Shown: positions 54,495-64,000 of the stretch, piece by piece
Numbering within the stretch: the stretch's first letter is position 1
How the letters are laid out: the number at the start of each line of letters is the position of its first letter
Origin: Microstegium vimineum
Lineage: Eukaryota > Streptophyta > Magnoliopsida > Poales > Poaceae
Assembly (NCBI GenBank): GCA_022036555.1
Contig: CM039126.1
Span: 1,886,676 to 1,950,675, forward strand
Direction of reading: 5' to 3'
Length of the DNA stretch: 64,000 nt
Notes under the pieces: generated by a model
What the model was told of the DNA's origin: nothing
What the model saw: the letters and a program-made list of their open reading frames with translations, nothing else
Database searches by the model: none
Program-made: the position numbers and the translations under genes

Positions 54495-55160
54495 CTGATA
54501 CGATGTCTGCTGCTGCTACTACTACTATAGTGTCAATTTGCTTATTGGCACCCTAGAATAAAATAAACGAATGAATTTGCTTGGCTGTTGTTTAATTAGT
54601 CCTTGTTTATGTACTGTATGTCCACAAGCTAGCTGGCTCATAGTGTGACGTACAAGAGCTAGTTTGCTGTCGCGTCCAAATTAATAATATTTGAACCCAA
54701 ATGCAAGGGTTGTTTGCTGTTTGCATGTACGTTCGATCAATCCGGCCGGTGTGCTTAAACCAATGGCAAGAAGGGATCGTGTTATATAACTACTATTTAG
54801 TAGCCTAGTTAAATACTATTTAGCATCTCACTGTAGCATTTTATTATGTGAGTCCAGCAGTCAGCGGTAATAATTTATTTATTACATAGGTATGGATTTT
54901 TATTATTACTGTTGACCTCACCAGAATAAAATATACTGCAGCGGAGTGTTAATAATTATTATTATTGAGTTCACTGAAAATAAAATACTATAGTAAAGTG
55001 CTAAATATATTCAACAGTGGGGTCATATAAGCCTATTCTGTAGCTAGACCATTCGACGCACCGGCATGCACGCAACCCGCGCAGCTGGCTGAGCCTTGCG
55101 CCCTTGCCTTCCAATACGGCAATAAAAGCCAGTGCGTAATTAACATGATTACTAAATAAC
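54495..55160 (+). other. 3' flank of the protease gene
   Basis: AATAAAATAAA at 54557-54567 is a likely poly(A) signal about 65 bases after the stop. The rest is AT-rich intergenic DNA with repeated AATAAAATACTATAGT-like segments; no gene seen. Confidence 0.5.
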
Positions 55161-55660
55161 ACACGCATGCATTCATTTCTGATTTTCCTCCCAGTGATTT
55201 TGCTTTCCTTCCCATCGCCCAAAAACTTTGCGCAGAAACCCAACCAATCCATCTCCTCACATGGACCGGGGCTCCCAAAGCAACGCAAAATCTTGACGGC
55301 AACACTAGCAGCAGCGCCTTCTCCCTCACCGTCATCGGCGGCCGAGCTACTTCTTCCCACGGCTGCGGCGGATCCTCCTTCAACCGGTGGCCACGGCTAC
55401 TCCTCCCCGTGCGCCCCCGCCTCGTTCGAATGTGATCCGGCGTCGGCGTGGTTCGATCCGCGTGTATGGAGATCCCCCGCCTCGCTCGGATGGCGGCCGC
55501 GGCGAGGCAGTGACGACCTCGCATGGATGGCAGTCTGGACTGCGGAGTCACTCACCTCTCGTGGATCCCCGATTGGCGGACGTGGCATCCTCCTTCGTGG
55601 CGGCCGTCTCTAGTGGCTACGACGCCCGTCTACAACACAAGGCAAAACTGATTTAAAAAA
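55161..55660. other. GC-rich segment with overlapping ORFs of unknown nature
   Basis: A 450-bp GC-rich block with a 148-codon plus-strand ORF (55167-55613, hydrophobic start then Pro/Ser-rich) and minus-strand ORFs of 119 and 172 codons. None shows a domain I recognise. It may be a gene fragment; the coding strand cannot be chosen. Confidence 0.25.
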
Positions 55661-55804
55661 ATACTGCATAGTACTGAATAACATTTAGTGACAGTCAGTA
55701 CTACATCTAGCACCAAAAAATACTGAATAATACAGACACATAGCTACTGAACAATACTGAATTTTTTCAGTATAACACCTTGGTGTAGTATAAGTATTCT
55801 ACAC
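55661..55804. other. AT-rich spacer
   Basis: Contains repeated ACTGAATAATACAG-like units; no gene. Confidence 0.4.
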
Positions 55805-56024
55805 CACTATTAGAAACTTGAAATTCCTGACCAATGTCAGGTAAAACTGGAACTACCTTGTCGAGCTAGCCCTGACGGTATTTTTATTTTCCCTAACGGT
55901 AAGTGCACCGTAACAAATTTTATGACGATATTTTTATTTTTTATGATGATACGTACATTTTTATGACGATATTTTTATTTTTCCTGATGGTAGTGCACCG
56001 TAAAGGAATTTCAAACCAGTAGTG
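55805..56024. mobile_element. 220-bp mini-CACTA (non-autonomous)
   Basis: It begins CACTATTAGAAACTTGAAATTCC and ends with the inverse of CACTACTGGTTTGAAATTCC, flanked by CAC at 55802-55804 and 56025-56027, a 3-bp duplication as expected for CACTA. Internal repeats of GTGCACCGTAA and TGACGATATTTTTATTTT type. No coding capacity. Confidence 0.8.
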
Positions 56025-56038
56025 CACCTAGGGTGTAG

Positions 56039-56042
<4 letters not shown>

Positions 56043-56109
<67 letters not shown>
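56043..56109. repeat. (AT)n microsatellite
   Basis: An uninterrupted alternating AT tract of about 65 bases immediately after the mini-CACTA flank. Confidence 0.95.
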
Positions 56110-56114
<5 letters not shown>

Positions 56115-56853
56115 CGAAGAAACGAACCAGTTGTGATAACCTATGATCACCATATTCTTGATGACGAATCTATAGTAGTGTCCATGCATCACTGATCAGA
56201 GAGCAGGTCTCTGCAACTATTTGACCTTGCGGTCCTGCACCAGCGAGAGAGAGGGCGAGTAAGGTTTTTGGAACTGTATTATTGGCGTAGTTCGTTACTT
56301 GGGATCTACATAACGGCTCATCTTCCATCCAAGTTAGAAGATGTTGCATGATCTTTGGCTGCTGCTTCGACCCGTCTTCACCAATTAATGTCGTCAACAG
56401 CGTCGTTGCTCCTCTGATTTGTTATTTCAATATGTCTGATGTTTTTGTCATGATATTATTCATGCTGATGCTGTTCGAACTAGTATCATAGGTAGAGAAT
56501 TACTACATGCTAGTATGTGCTTGGATTATCATTTATATTCTGACATTAATTTATGAAATTTCTTAATTAATCAACATTATTTTCATCTAGATTTAAGGTC
56601 TTGAATGTCTTGTTACTTCATCTGTTTTTTATGTGGTTCCTTATGAGAACATCTTCGAAAAATAAATGTCCACAAGCGCGGTTGCTTAAAAACATTGCCT
56701 ATATAAACTTACCCTGCGCAGCCGGTTTAGATTTACTACAAGGAATGTTTGCATAGCCGGCTCAAAACCTACTATATATCTCCTCTATATGTGCACAAAC
56801 AGCTAGCAATTTATCCGCTTTTGTATGTAGGGGTGTCTAAATAAAATAGTGTA
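56110..56853. other. Intergenic DNA, nothing recognised
   Basis: AT-rich. A 75-codon minus-strand ORF (56170-56397) has no recognisable domain and no supporting signals. Confidence 0.4.
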
Positions 56854-56855
56854 TA

Positions 56856-57240
56856 CTCCATTCGTCCCGCAATAATGGTCGTCGTAGGATTTAAAAAATG
56901 TATTGAAAAGAAGGTCATTTTATTAGCTTGTAGACATGGATCCCACTCTATACTAAGTACAACACCAATCTCATCCATCACCTCGCTGGCTCCTGTTGTG
57001 CACCATCACGTGAGTAAAAAAAATAAAAAAAGCAACGGTGGCAGTCTTATCCTTTTCTTCCGTCCCTTGTGTGGAGACTTGAAGGTGACGCTGACGTGAA
57101 CGACGAATAGGAGAGAGGAGCAGACAACTGGAGAGAAGGAACTGAAGGAGGATAAACTAGGGGCTTGTAGGTCTTTTGTCCTCGTTCTTAGTAGTCGTGT
57201 CCGATGCTAGAATGACCAGTATTGTAAGACGGAGGGAGTG
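56856..57240. mobile_element. Stowaway-type MITE
   Basis: Ends CTCCATTCGTCCCGCAATAATGGTC and the inverse of CACTCCCTCCGTCTTACAATACTGGTC are clearly related, with TA at 56854-56855 and 57241-57242. Internal sequence is less palindromic than in short Stowaways. Confidence 0.75.
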
Positions 57241-57242
57241 TA

Positions 57243-57959
57243 TTAAAAATACAAAATCTTTCACGAACAATATGATCTTTTAGGTTTGGACACGAAAGTA
57301 TAGCATTCCTCAAAGGAAAAGATGTACTAAGAGAATATATAATGTTATAAATTCAAGTATTTTAAGACGAAGAGATCGAATATGTTATTCGGCGGCTCTT
57401 TACTATGGCTCCATGTGAATATGACATAACCTGTGAGCCATCAGCCCTACTCTATATTATAGAGACCAAATCTCATTTTTCTGGCAATTCACATAGCTGT
57501 TTGTGCACATGCATAGCTGGAAATATAATTCGAAAAGAACGAAGATCAGCATATATTCGGGCCACATGCATGTATCTTTTTGTGCTTTTGTAACCTAATA
57601 AAGCTTGCCTGCACATGAACAATTAATAAATATAAAGAAAAAGCAAAGAAAATATGCCAGGCCAGTCACAGCCCAAGGCTGCAGGAAGAAAAGCTAGCTA
57701 GCACCCAACCACGTGCTCCTTCTAAATTCTAAGGTATCAAATTAAGAGAATCTTTTAAAGTGTTCGCAGTACCTACCTTGTGTCTCTCACACGATATATG
57801 AAATTAAAGCCAATAGTTCTTTGATCTCCAACACGCTACGTATACACATGCATATGTAAACAAGCGTAGTTAATTATTAGTTACTTCTCTAAATTAAATA
57901 ATAATACTTATGTCCTCCACTTTTAAATTATAGGTAATTTTGGTTCTCCTAAATGTGTC
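57243..57959. other. Intergenic DNA, nothing recognised
   Basis: AT-rich spacer between two MITEs; only short ORFs. Confidence 0.4.
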
Positions 57960-57961
57960 TA

Positions 57962-58259
57962 CTCCCTATGTCCCATAATTGGGGACGTTTTAGGACTCGG
58001 GGTGACTACCAATGAACTAATCCAAAGACCTGCATATCCCTATAGCTGTAACTATTGATTGATTGCATTAATGGTTCATAGCCACACTTGAATGAAATAG
58101 TTAACATTAAACGGATAAACTGTGGCGGACAAAAAAGCTAGATTCCCTGACTGCCTTGGCGCTGGAGCTACTAAGGTGCTACGCTGGGAGTAGAGAACCA
58201 CAATCTTTTGGAGATAAAGTTTGAACTCCAAAACGACTATTATTTTGGAACGGAGAAAG
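57962..58259. mobile_element. Stowaway-type MITE
   Basis: Ends CTCCCTATGTCCCATAATTGGGGACG and the inverse of CTTTCTCCGTTCCAAAATAATAGTCG, with TA at 57960-57961 and 58260-58261. Confidence 0.75.
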
Positions 58260-58360
58260 TAGCTTTTATTACGTTTACGGACAAGTTTAGGAGATATATA
58301 TAGACTTGTTTTTCTAGCTAGTCATGATCGGAAAGGTATGGCATGCCCTAAGCCTGGATA

Positions 58361-58515
58361 ACGAGCCAGCTCGGCTCGTTTAGGCTCGGCTCGTTTTGGC
58401 TCGTTAGGATAACGAGCTAGTTCGGCTCGGCTCGTTATCCTAACGAGCTAGAAAGTCAGCTCGGCTCGGCTCGTTAAAAGCTCGAGCTGGCTCGTTAAGC
58501 TTGCGAGTCAGGTAT
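58361..58515. repeat. GGCTCG-rich inverted repeat cluster
   Basis: About 150 bp with many GGCTCG/CGAGCC units, including CGAGCTAG-TCGGCTCGGCTCGTTATCCTAACGAGC arrangements that can fold on themselves. This resembles motif clusters of plant DNA transposon ends, but no element boundary is visible. Confidence 0.6.
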
Positions 58516-58621
58516 ATTAAAATTATAAAATATAATATTTGCATTTATCCAAAGCTTGATAATAGTAATAATAAAAAATAAAATATCCAACCATCTTAAA
58601 TTGAACAAAAAAATTAATATA

Positions 58622-58663
58622 CTCCCTCCATATCCTAATTAGATGACGTTTTTGACAAGCTTT
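58622..58663. mobile_element. Stowaway MITE fragment interrupted by CACTA
   Basis: CTCCCTCCATATCCTAATTAGATGACG preceded by TA is a MITE terminus; it is cut 42 bases in by the CACTA element starting at 58664. Confidence 0.6.
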
Positions 58664-59750
58664 CACTACAGGAAATCGCCGAGTTGCCTAGTGCTAGGGG
58701 CACTCGGCAACTAGCCTTTTGCACTCGGCAACTGGTTTGCCGAGTGCCGCACTCGGCAACTAGTACTCTGCAGACGCCGCGTCGACAACTAATTTAGTTG
58801 TCGAGTGCCAGATGTCGGACAAATTGCCGAGTGTTATTTGATTTGCCGAGTGCCAGGTCATGCACTCGGCAACTAAAATTGGGTCGTCAACCTTGACGGA
58901 TTAGTTGCCGAGTGCCAGCCACTGACACTCGGCAACTATTTATTTAGTTGCCGAGTGCCAACCACCTGACACTCGGCAACTATTTTTTTTATTTTTTTTG
59001 CCAAAATTTAGTTGCCGAGTGCCAGCCACCTGGCACTCGGCAACTAATTTTTTTATTAATAATTAGTTGTCGAGTGTCATTACTATTGTACTCGACAACT
59101 CTAGTAAACTAGCATTTTTAGGCTCTCTGTTTCCCAGAGTTGCCGAGTGCAATGGTAATTGCACTCGGCAACTAATTTAGTTGTCTAGTGTGGCACTCGG
59201 CAAATAAAAAAATTACTATTTGTTTTTATTTCCAACAATACAAAGACAAAAATAGATAGATATATATCACATTCACCATTCAAATCACATATATATCACA
59301 TCCACCATTCAAATCACATATATATCCTCACATCCATCATTCACAATCCATCATACGCATATAGCATCACAAACATCCATCACAAACGTCCATAAGTCCA
59401 TAATACATCACATACACATATAGAGTACATAATCCATCACATAGCTATGAATATGTCACAAGTTTAAGTCGAACACAAGTCCAAGTCTAATACAAGTCCG
59501 GACAATATGAAAATAGACAAGGGAGAAGTACCTACTGCCATCCTGACCAGCCGGGCCGTGAAGAAGAGCCATCTGGCAACCCGGCCTGTGGAGGAGTGTC
59601 AGTTGGCCGCCCCTACTGTGGAGAGGGACCACCGCCTTGAACCGTCGGGTTCGAACTCATAGACACTTGCTGCACAAAGAAGAAGTCAATTCATGAGTAC
59701 ATGCAGGAAATTAGCACAAGTGCTACGAAAAAACCACCAGACATACTTAC
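58664..59750 (-). mobile_element. Inverted copy of the 46.9-kb CACTA family, 3' end
   Basis: Begins CACTACAGGAAATCGCCG after TTT (possible target duplication). It contains the GTTGCCGAGTGC array (58680-59215), the AT-rich repeat region (59220-59500) and the reverse complement of the final TNPA-like exon (about 59530-59670), all collinear with 45700-46862 in inverse order. It is truncated at 59750 by a RIRE2-like LTR; the rest would lie right of the inserted elements. Confidence 0.88.
59746..59750. repeat. Candidate target-site duplication CTTAC
   Basis: Five bases preceding the LTR at 59751. The matching copy would be outside the window, so it is unconfirmed. Confidence 0.35.
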
Positions 59751-60945
59751 TGTCGGTGTCTAAAATGGTGGGGTTTAGACAGCCAACGAGTAAATTTCTA
59801 AGCGTGTCGGAGATCGTATGGTTACGCCCGGAGAACACAGGGTTTATACTGGTTCGAGCACGGACGCCCTACGTCCAGTTTGCTGCTGAGTCGTGTTACC
59901 GAGCGTGGAGAGCTCGTAGAGGGGAGCTACAAGCTTTGGTAAGAGAGGGAAGCGGGTTCCCAGGTCTCGTGCACATGAGGTTCGAGGCTCGTGGTGAGAG
60001 CTCGCGTGAATGCGAGTATGAGTGTGTGTGAATGAGTTGAAAGAGTTCAGAGAGAGAGGATTGGAAGTCCATTCTTCCCCTTTATACATAGGGAGAGATG
60101 GAGGAGTACAATAGAGAGAGAGAAGAAAATGTGGGCCCGGCATGGGCTGCTGACTTGGGGGACGCTTCTGGCTCCTGTTCGCCTTCCTTCCCGAGGGAGA
60201 TCGCACCTGTTGGCATGTCGCTCGGGTCATGTTCGCCCTTGGTGCAACTGTAAGCCACGCGCCTTGTAATCGGTGACACCCCTGTTGTTATATTTGGGCA
60301 TGGGCGGAGGTTGGCAGAACAGAGCCAGGTACCCTCGCGTTTCGTCGTACAGGGACGAGTACACCCTGATCCCTGTTCAAGTGTCCGCCGGAGAGATGGC
60401 GAACGTCAATCGGAGGTCCGGTCGGTACTAGAGCTTGTACCGCAAGGATTCAACAGGGGTAGGCATGGCCATCCATGCCTTTTACCCCCATCCACGAGGA
60501 CGAGCCGGTACTGTGGACCTTTTGACTATGGGTTAAAGTTCACAGTGGGTCGGAGGAGCCTCTGAGGGCGGGTGATGTCACGGATGACGTCACCTTAGCT
60601 CGGACGAGGCAGAAGAGCCCTTGAGGGTAGGTGGCGTCACGGAGGACGCCATCCTAGCTCGGACGGGGCGGAAGGTCCTCCGAGGGTATGCTGTTACCTT
60701 AGCCAGTTTTGGGGCGGACGTTACCTGGCTCGGGTGAGGCTGAAAAGCCCCCGAGGGCAGATAGCGTCACGGTTGACGTCACCCTAGCTCAGACGGGGCG
60801 GAAGGTCCTCCGAGGGTATGCTGTTGCCTTAGCCAATTTTGGGGTAGACATTACCCTGGCTCGGGCTAGGCGGAGGAGCCCTCGAGGATGATTTTTGTTT
60901 TTGCGAAGCACAGTGTTAGGGTACCCTATTCTTAGGTATCCGACA
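59751..60945 (-). repeat. 3' LTR of the RIRE2-like element
   Basis: 1195 bp. U3 contains a repeat with a period of about 128 bp (60656-60715 and 60784-60843) with shorter related units of CCTAGCTCGGACGGGGCGGA type around it. A polypurine tract (minus strand GGCTCGGGGGCTAC) abuts it at 60946-60959. Confidence 0.85.
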
Positions 60946-60959
60946 GTAGCCCCCGAGCC

Positions 60960-62218
60960 TGCGATGTAGTGGGACTACATCGTAGGCTTCCGAGAGTGCT
61001 TATGGTGTTTGGTTAAGTCTTTTGGATTCTGGTGGGTGCGCGCGAGAGCAGCCGCCGGGTGTAGCCCCCGAGGCCTTAGGAGAAAAAAATTTCTCCTAAG
61101 GGATTATTCGGTCGAGCCTACAGTGTTTGGCCCTTCGCCCCTCTCAAGTGGTGAGAAGCAGAAGAGGACTACCCCGTACGTACGGAGTCAGAACTTCGCT
61201 TGCACGCCAGCCCTGCCAGGGGGCGTACTTTCGTACTCGGCCTGACATGCACTAATGTGACGAATCAGGATTGCGCAGTGCTGTCTTTCGGTCTGAGCGT
61301 CTGCCTAATCAGTCGTTGTTGGGTCGACATCGGCCTGGTCTGACTGCGCCTCTCTTGACCCAAAAGTGGGTGCACCGTGTTCTCTCGTTTGAGGGTGCTG
61401 CGAACGCACCGCCCTTGTGTGGTCAAAAGTTTCGGACGGTACACCCTGAGCCTGCCGTCTACTTGGCCATTTATGGCTCTACCGCGCCCCCTCAGAAACA
61501 GGGACTGGCGCGCAGTGTGGTCTAATTGGGGGAGGCGGAGAGCTGTAGCTTCACGGGCCGGCTACCGCGCGGGTGCCCTGGTGGGCTATAAATAGGGGCT
61601 GCCGACTGCGGGATAAAACACACAATCCCACCGCATGGCCTGCCCTACCTTCTTCCTCCGAGGCCTTGTCGGAGATACCCTTGAGCCACCCTGGTGAGCG
61701 GCATTTTGAGAGTACACCGAACACAGGGGAAGTTCTGCGTCAGGGGTGCAGGTGTCCCGTTTCGCACAGTGGCAGAACTCAGCGGAAGCTCTACGAGGTG
61801 TGCATAACTTCCGCTTATCTTAACCATTGGTAGGGCGAGCGGTTGTCACCACGCCCTGCACGGATCGTTCCTTGGGGTGGAAGGTGTGGAGTCCATCCTT
61901 TCACCGGATGGATCCTGTACCTCGCTCCCGAGGAGCGATGGCATGCTATCCCTCCCCAGAGGGCAGCCAAGGATGTGTCCACTGGAAAAGTCATAGCAGT
62001 TCGTCTGCACGACCCCAGGAGTTGGCTCATCCTTGGCTGTTGGTTGATGGCGATGTAGCCGTCAGCGAGGTTGGCGGTCTCGGGGCTGCCAATGCATGGC
62101 GGGCTCAGAGTTGTTCGCTGACGGCGTCCTTGATCACGGAGCAGCTATGGCGACTTAGCTGTAAAGTGCCCAACCAACTCCGGAGGAGGGACACGGCCCG
62201 GGGTTTCCTGAAGACGAG
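60960..62218 (+). other. RIRE2-like internal 3' region, candidate antisense promoter
   Basis: No intact ORF. On the plus strand, TATAAATA at 61587-61594 with a GC-rich upstream and a leader downstream resembles the promoter of an antisense ORF. This would parallel the antisense gene at 6897-10129 and the ORF ending at 102. Short ORFs downstream (61573-62276) show no domain. Confidence 0.4.
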
Positions 62219-63708
62219 TGTTGACACCAAAGGTGGCAAACAGAAAAGAACCGCAAGCGTACGGTTGTCAAGGTAGCTTTCACCAGGAGTATTCCAGGTA
62301 TCGTATCCACAGGGAACGAGTAGTGATCTAACTAGGAATGCGGGTATGTCCTATGATGGATCAAGGGAGACTATGATAACTGGGTAGAGAGGTTCGATAT
62401 AGAAAAGTAGACTAACAAGGTATAGCTGGTTATACTGGCTTTATCAGCCCTTCTCTTGCAGGAGGCGACGAGATAGATCAGTAGGAGGACAAAACTCCTA
62501 CCGGACCGCACTGTCAAGTTGTATTGAAGCCCTACCTTTTAAGAACTTATCTGACATGCGTGGTGGAATACAAAGGCTAGATAGAGCTGTCACTTTCTAC
62601 TAGAATCCACGAACAATCCACGCGATAAGCGGTTTACAAAGGTAAGATCTAGCCTAGACACCACGTCTACACTATTTCTTACTACTTTAACCTTGGCCTA
62701 AGATTAAAGCACTTTACTCAGAGCAAAGCGATGAACAAGCAGGAAAAGGTGTATAACAGCTAACCCAGACTTAGAATACTGAATACTATAAAGAACTCAG
62801 AAGAAGTCACTTACAAGTGCTAAACTTACAAGAGACTCGCATCCGCTGAGGAAGAGCTCCGAAGAAGATTCCCGACAGGCCCAGGGCTTTCTCCAGAAGA
62901 CTTCCTTCACTCTCCTCCAACCAGCATAGCACTACTACTAGAGAGCTCCGCTAAGATACTAAGGAGTAGTGTTTCTCCAATGAGGCATGAATGAGAAGGG
63001 AGCTCTAGGGGTCTATTTATAGCTAGAGGTAGAGTAGGGGCTACTCCGGTGCCACGTCAGCGATCCACGTCACCTTCATCAGCCACCGTTGGATCTAACC
63101 GACTTCAGAACCGCCTAAGGATCAAAGGTGTTGATTTCAACCATGTGGGGAGTGAGTGAGGCGGATGAGGGGGGTGAAAACCGCCCTATAGTGGTTCGGC
63201 CGAACCACCTTGCTGCCATATGGGCCCTCTGCACCTTCTAGATGGTGGCCCACTGGTCAGGGACTAAGTGGTGGCCAGGTGGGGCCCATCTTGGGCACCT
63301 CTGCTCTCTGGGTACTGGTCCCACCTGTCATTTACCTTGGATGTTAATTCTGAGTTGAGTTGTCACATTAAACTCCTTGATGTGGGCCCATGGATCCTTG
63401 TGATGTGAATCTGGACCATTGAGAGGATATACACTTGGATCCAAGGGTAGAGAGTGTTCCAAATGGTGGATCTTGGATCATGGGAACTTGGGATGCGAAG
63501 TGGCCCCACAAGGTGGTCAGCCGACCCCCTGTGTGGGCCCACTGGCTCCCAAATGTCCCCTTTTGTCATTCCAGCATCAAATATTCATGGGACATGTGGA
63601 ACTAGTTATTTGGCACAAATATGATCAGGTTATGCTTGCTTTCCTTGGAGAATGAGGATGTTGACAGTATTTTGATGGTAACAAGATAACTCTTAATTAC
63701 CGTCAACA
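62219..63708 (-). repeat. 3' LTR of the right-hand Athila-like element
   Basis: 1490 bp; minus-strand TATA box TATAAATA at 63014-63021; TGTTGACA-type ends. ACGAG (62214-62218) is a candidate target duplication whose partner is outside the window. Confidence 0.8.
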
Positions 63709-64000
63709 AGATCCCCCATACTTACCTCTTTGCTCGTCCTCGAGTAAAGGTTAAAAGGTAACAAGTCTATGCTATTCAAAGTATAAAGCAAGCTTAAAGA
63801 TTCACTCAAGACATTTTGTCATACTAATGGGATATGTGGTACTGGCTAACATATATTCTTGAGGAGGTTGAGAAATGGAACAGTTCTCAAGGCAAAGTCA
63901 TCTTCCCATTTCACATCTTAGTACTTGGAGTTTTGATAATTTTTTCAAAAGAAATCTCGTAAGTCATGTTACTCTCATGTAGTACTCTAAGTCACTCAAA
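63709..64000 (-). other. Athila 3' non-coding internal region
   Basis: AT-rich DNA, no ORF; starts with the polypurine tract and the GACGAGCAAAG signature on the minus strand. Confidence 0.6.

Larger units (their letters stand above)
59751..62218 (-). mobile_element. RIRE2-like element, 3' LTR and 3' internal end
   Basis: The LTR 59751-60945 reads TGTCGGATACC...GACACCGACA on the minus strand and is followed (to the right) by a polypurine tract and 3' internal sequence to 62218, where another element interrupts it. The LTR matches the remnant at 25357-25695, so two members of the family are present. Confidence 0.82.
62219..64000 (-). mobile_element. Athila-like element, 3' LTR and start of internal region
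   Basis: A minus-strand LTR 62219-63708 with TGTTGACG...GGTGTCAACA ends, followed on the right by a polypurine tract (minus strand TATGGGGGATCT) and GGACGAGCAAAGAGGTAAG. That signature and the U5 segment (GATACCTGGAATACTCCTGG, CGTACGCTTGCGG) match the Athila-like element at 1099-22748. The element continues beyond 64000. Confidence 0.82.

Noticed and set aside
63659..63708. A separate small foldback element at the TGTTGACAG...CCGTCAACA pair
   Set aside because: The right end coincides with the LTR edge next to a polypurine tract, and the true opposite LTR end is at 62219; the internal TGTTGACA is probably coincidental.
1..64000. CRISPR arrays, bacterial operons, tRNA or rRNA genes
   Set aside because: The repeats are LTR, subterminal or microsatellite type with no regular spacers; no tRNA cloverleaf or rRNA block was noticed. 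Introns and TE content are plant-type.

Overview
This is plant nuclear DNA, almost certainly from a grass (Poaceae). The evidence is the element mix (Athila, Tat/RIRE2-like and SIRE-like LTR retrotransposons, CACTA transposons, Stowaway MITEs beginning CTCCCTCCGTCC), GC-rich exons beside AT-rich spacers, and GT-AG introns. No sequence search was possible, so species and family names rest on recognised motifs. Only one ordinary host gene is visible, an A1-family aspartyl protease at about 52.7-54.5 kb; nearly everything else is transposon.

Layout. (1) 1-25.7 kb is a three-level nest. A minus-strand RIRE2/Tat-like Ty3 element (1-1098 and 22749-~25695) is split in its protease active-site region by an Athila-like element (1099-22748, TSD TACAT). 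That element is itself split by a Tat-lineage element on the minus strand (5458-18207, TSD AAGAG). The Athila copy has gag-protease and a third ORF but no reverse transcriptase or integrase. The Tat copy has gag-pro-pol plus an antisense five-exon gene for a plant-mobile-domain protein with a coiled-coil tail. (2) ~25.7-46.9 kb is a CACTA (En/Spm) element with a decayed TNP2-type transposase and a TNPA-like second gene. A SIRE-like copia element (28991-42604, TSD CATAC) sits in one of its introns. The copia element has an intact pol and a large env-position ORF interrupted only by TAG codons. (3) 47.0-49.7 kb is a second CACTA-type element with ATCACTGCCGGTT subterminal repeats. It carries a Stowaway MITE and an uninterrupted two-exon ORF on the minus strand that I do not recognise. 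(4) 49.7-58.7 kb is the gene island: a decayed ORF, the protease gene, a 220-bp mini-CACTA with TSD CAC, and Stowaway-type MITEs. (5) 58.7-64.0 kb holds an inverted copy of the 46.9-kb CACTA end, cut by another RIRE2-like LTR element, which is cut in turn by another Athila-like element running off the window.

How the parts relate. Insertion order follows from the nesting: RIRE2-like, then Athila, then Tat on the left; CACTA, then copia in the centre; Stowaway, then CACTA, then RIRE2-like, then Athila on the right. Two unrelated lineages (Athila and copia) repeat an LTR promoter motif inside the element ahead of the third ORF, and the Tat element has a TATA box ahead of its antisense gene. In-frame stops are mostly TAG where glutamine is expected, as predicted for deamination at CHG-methylated CAG. 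The host protease has altered residues in both catalytic loops and a likely frame problem near exon 2, so it may be inactive.
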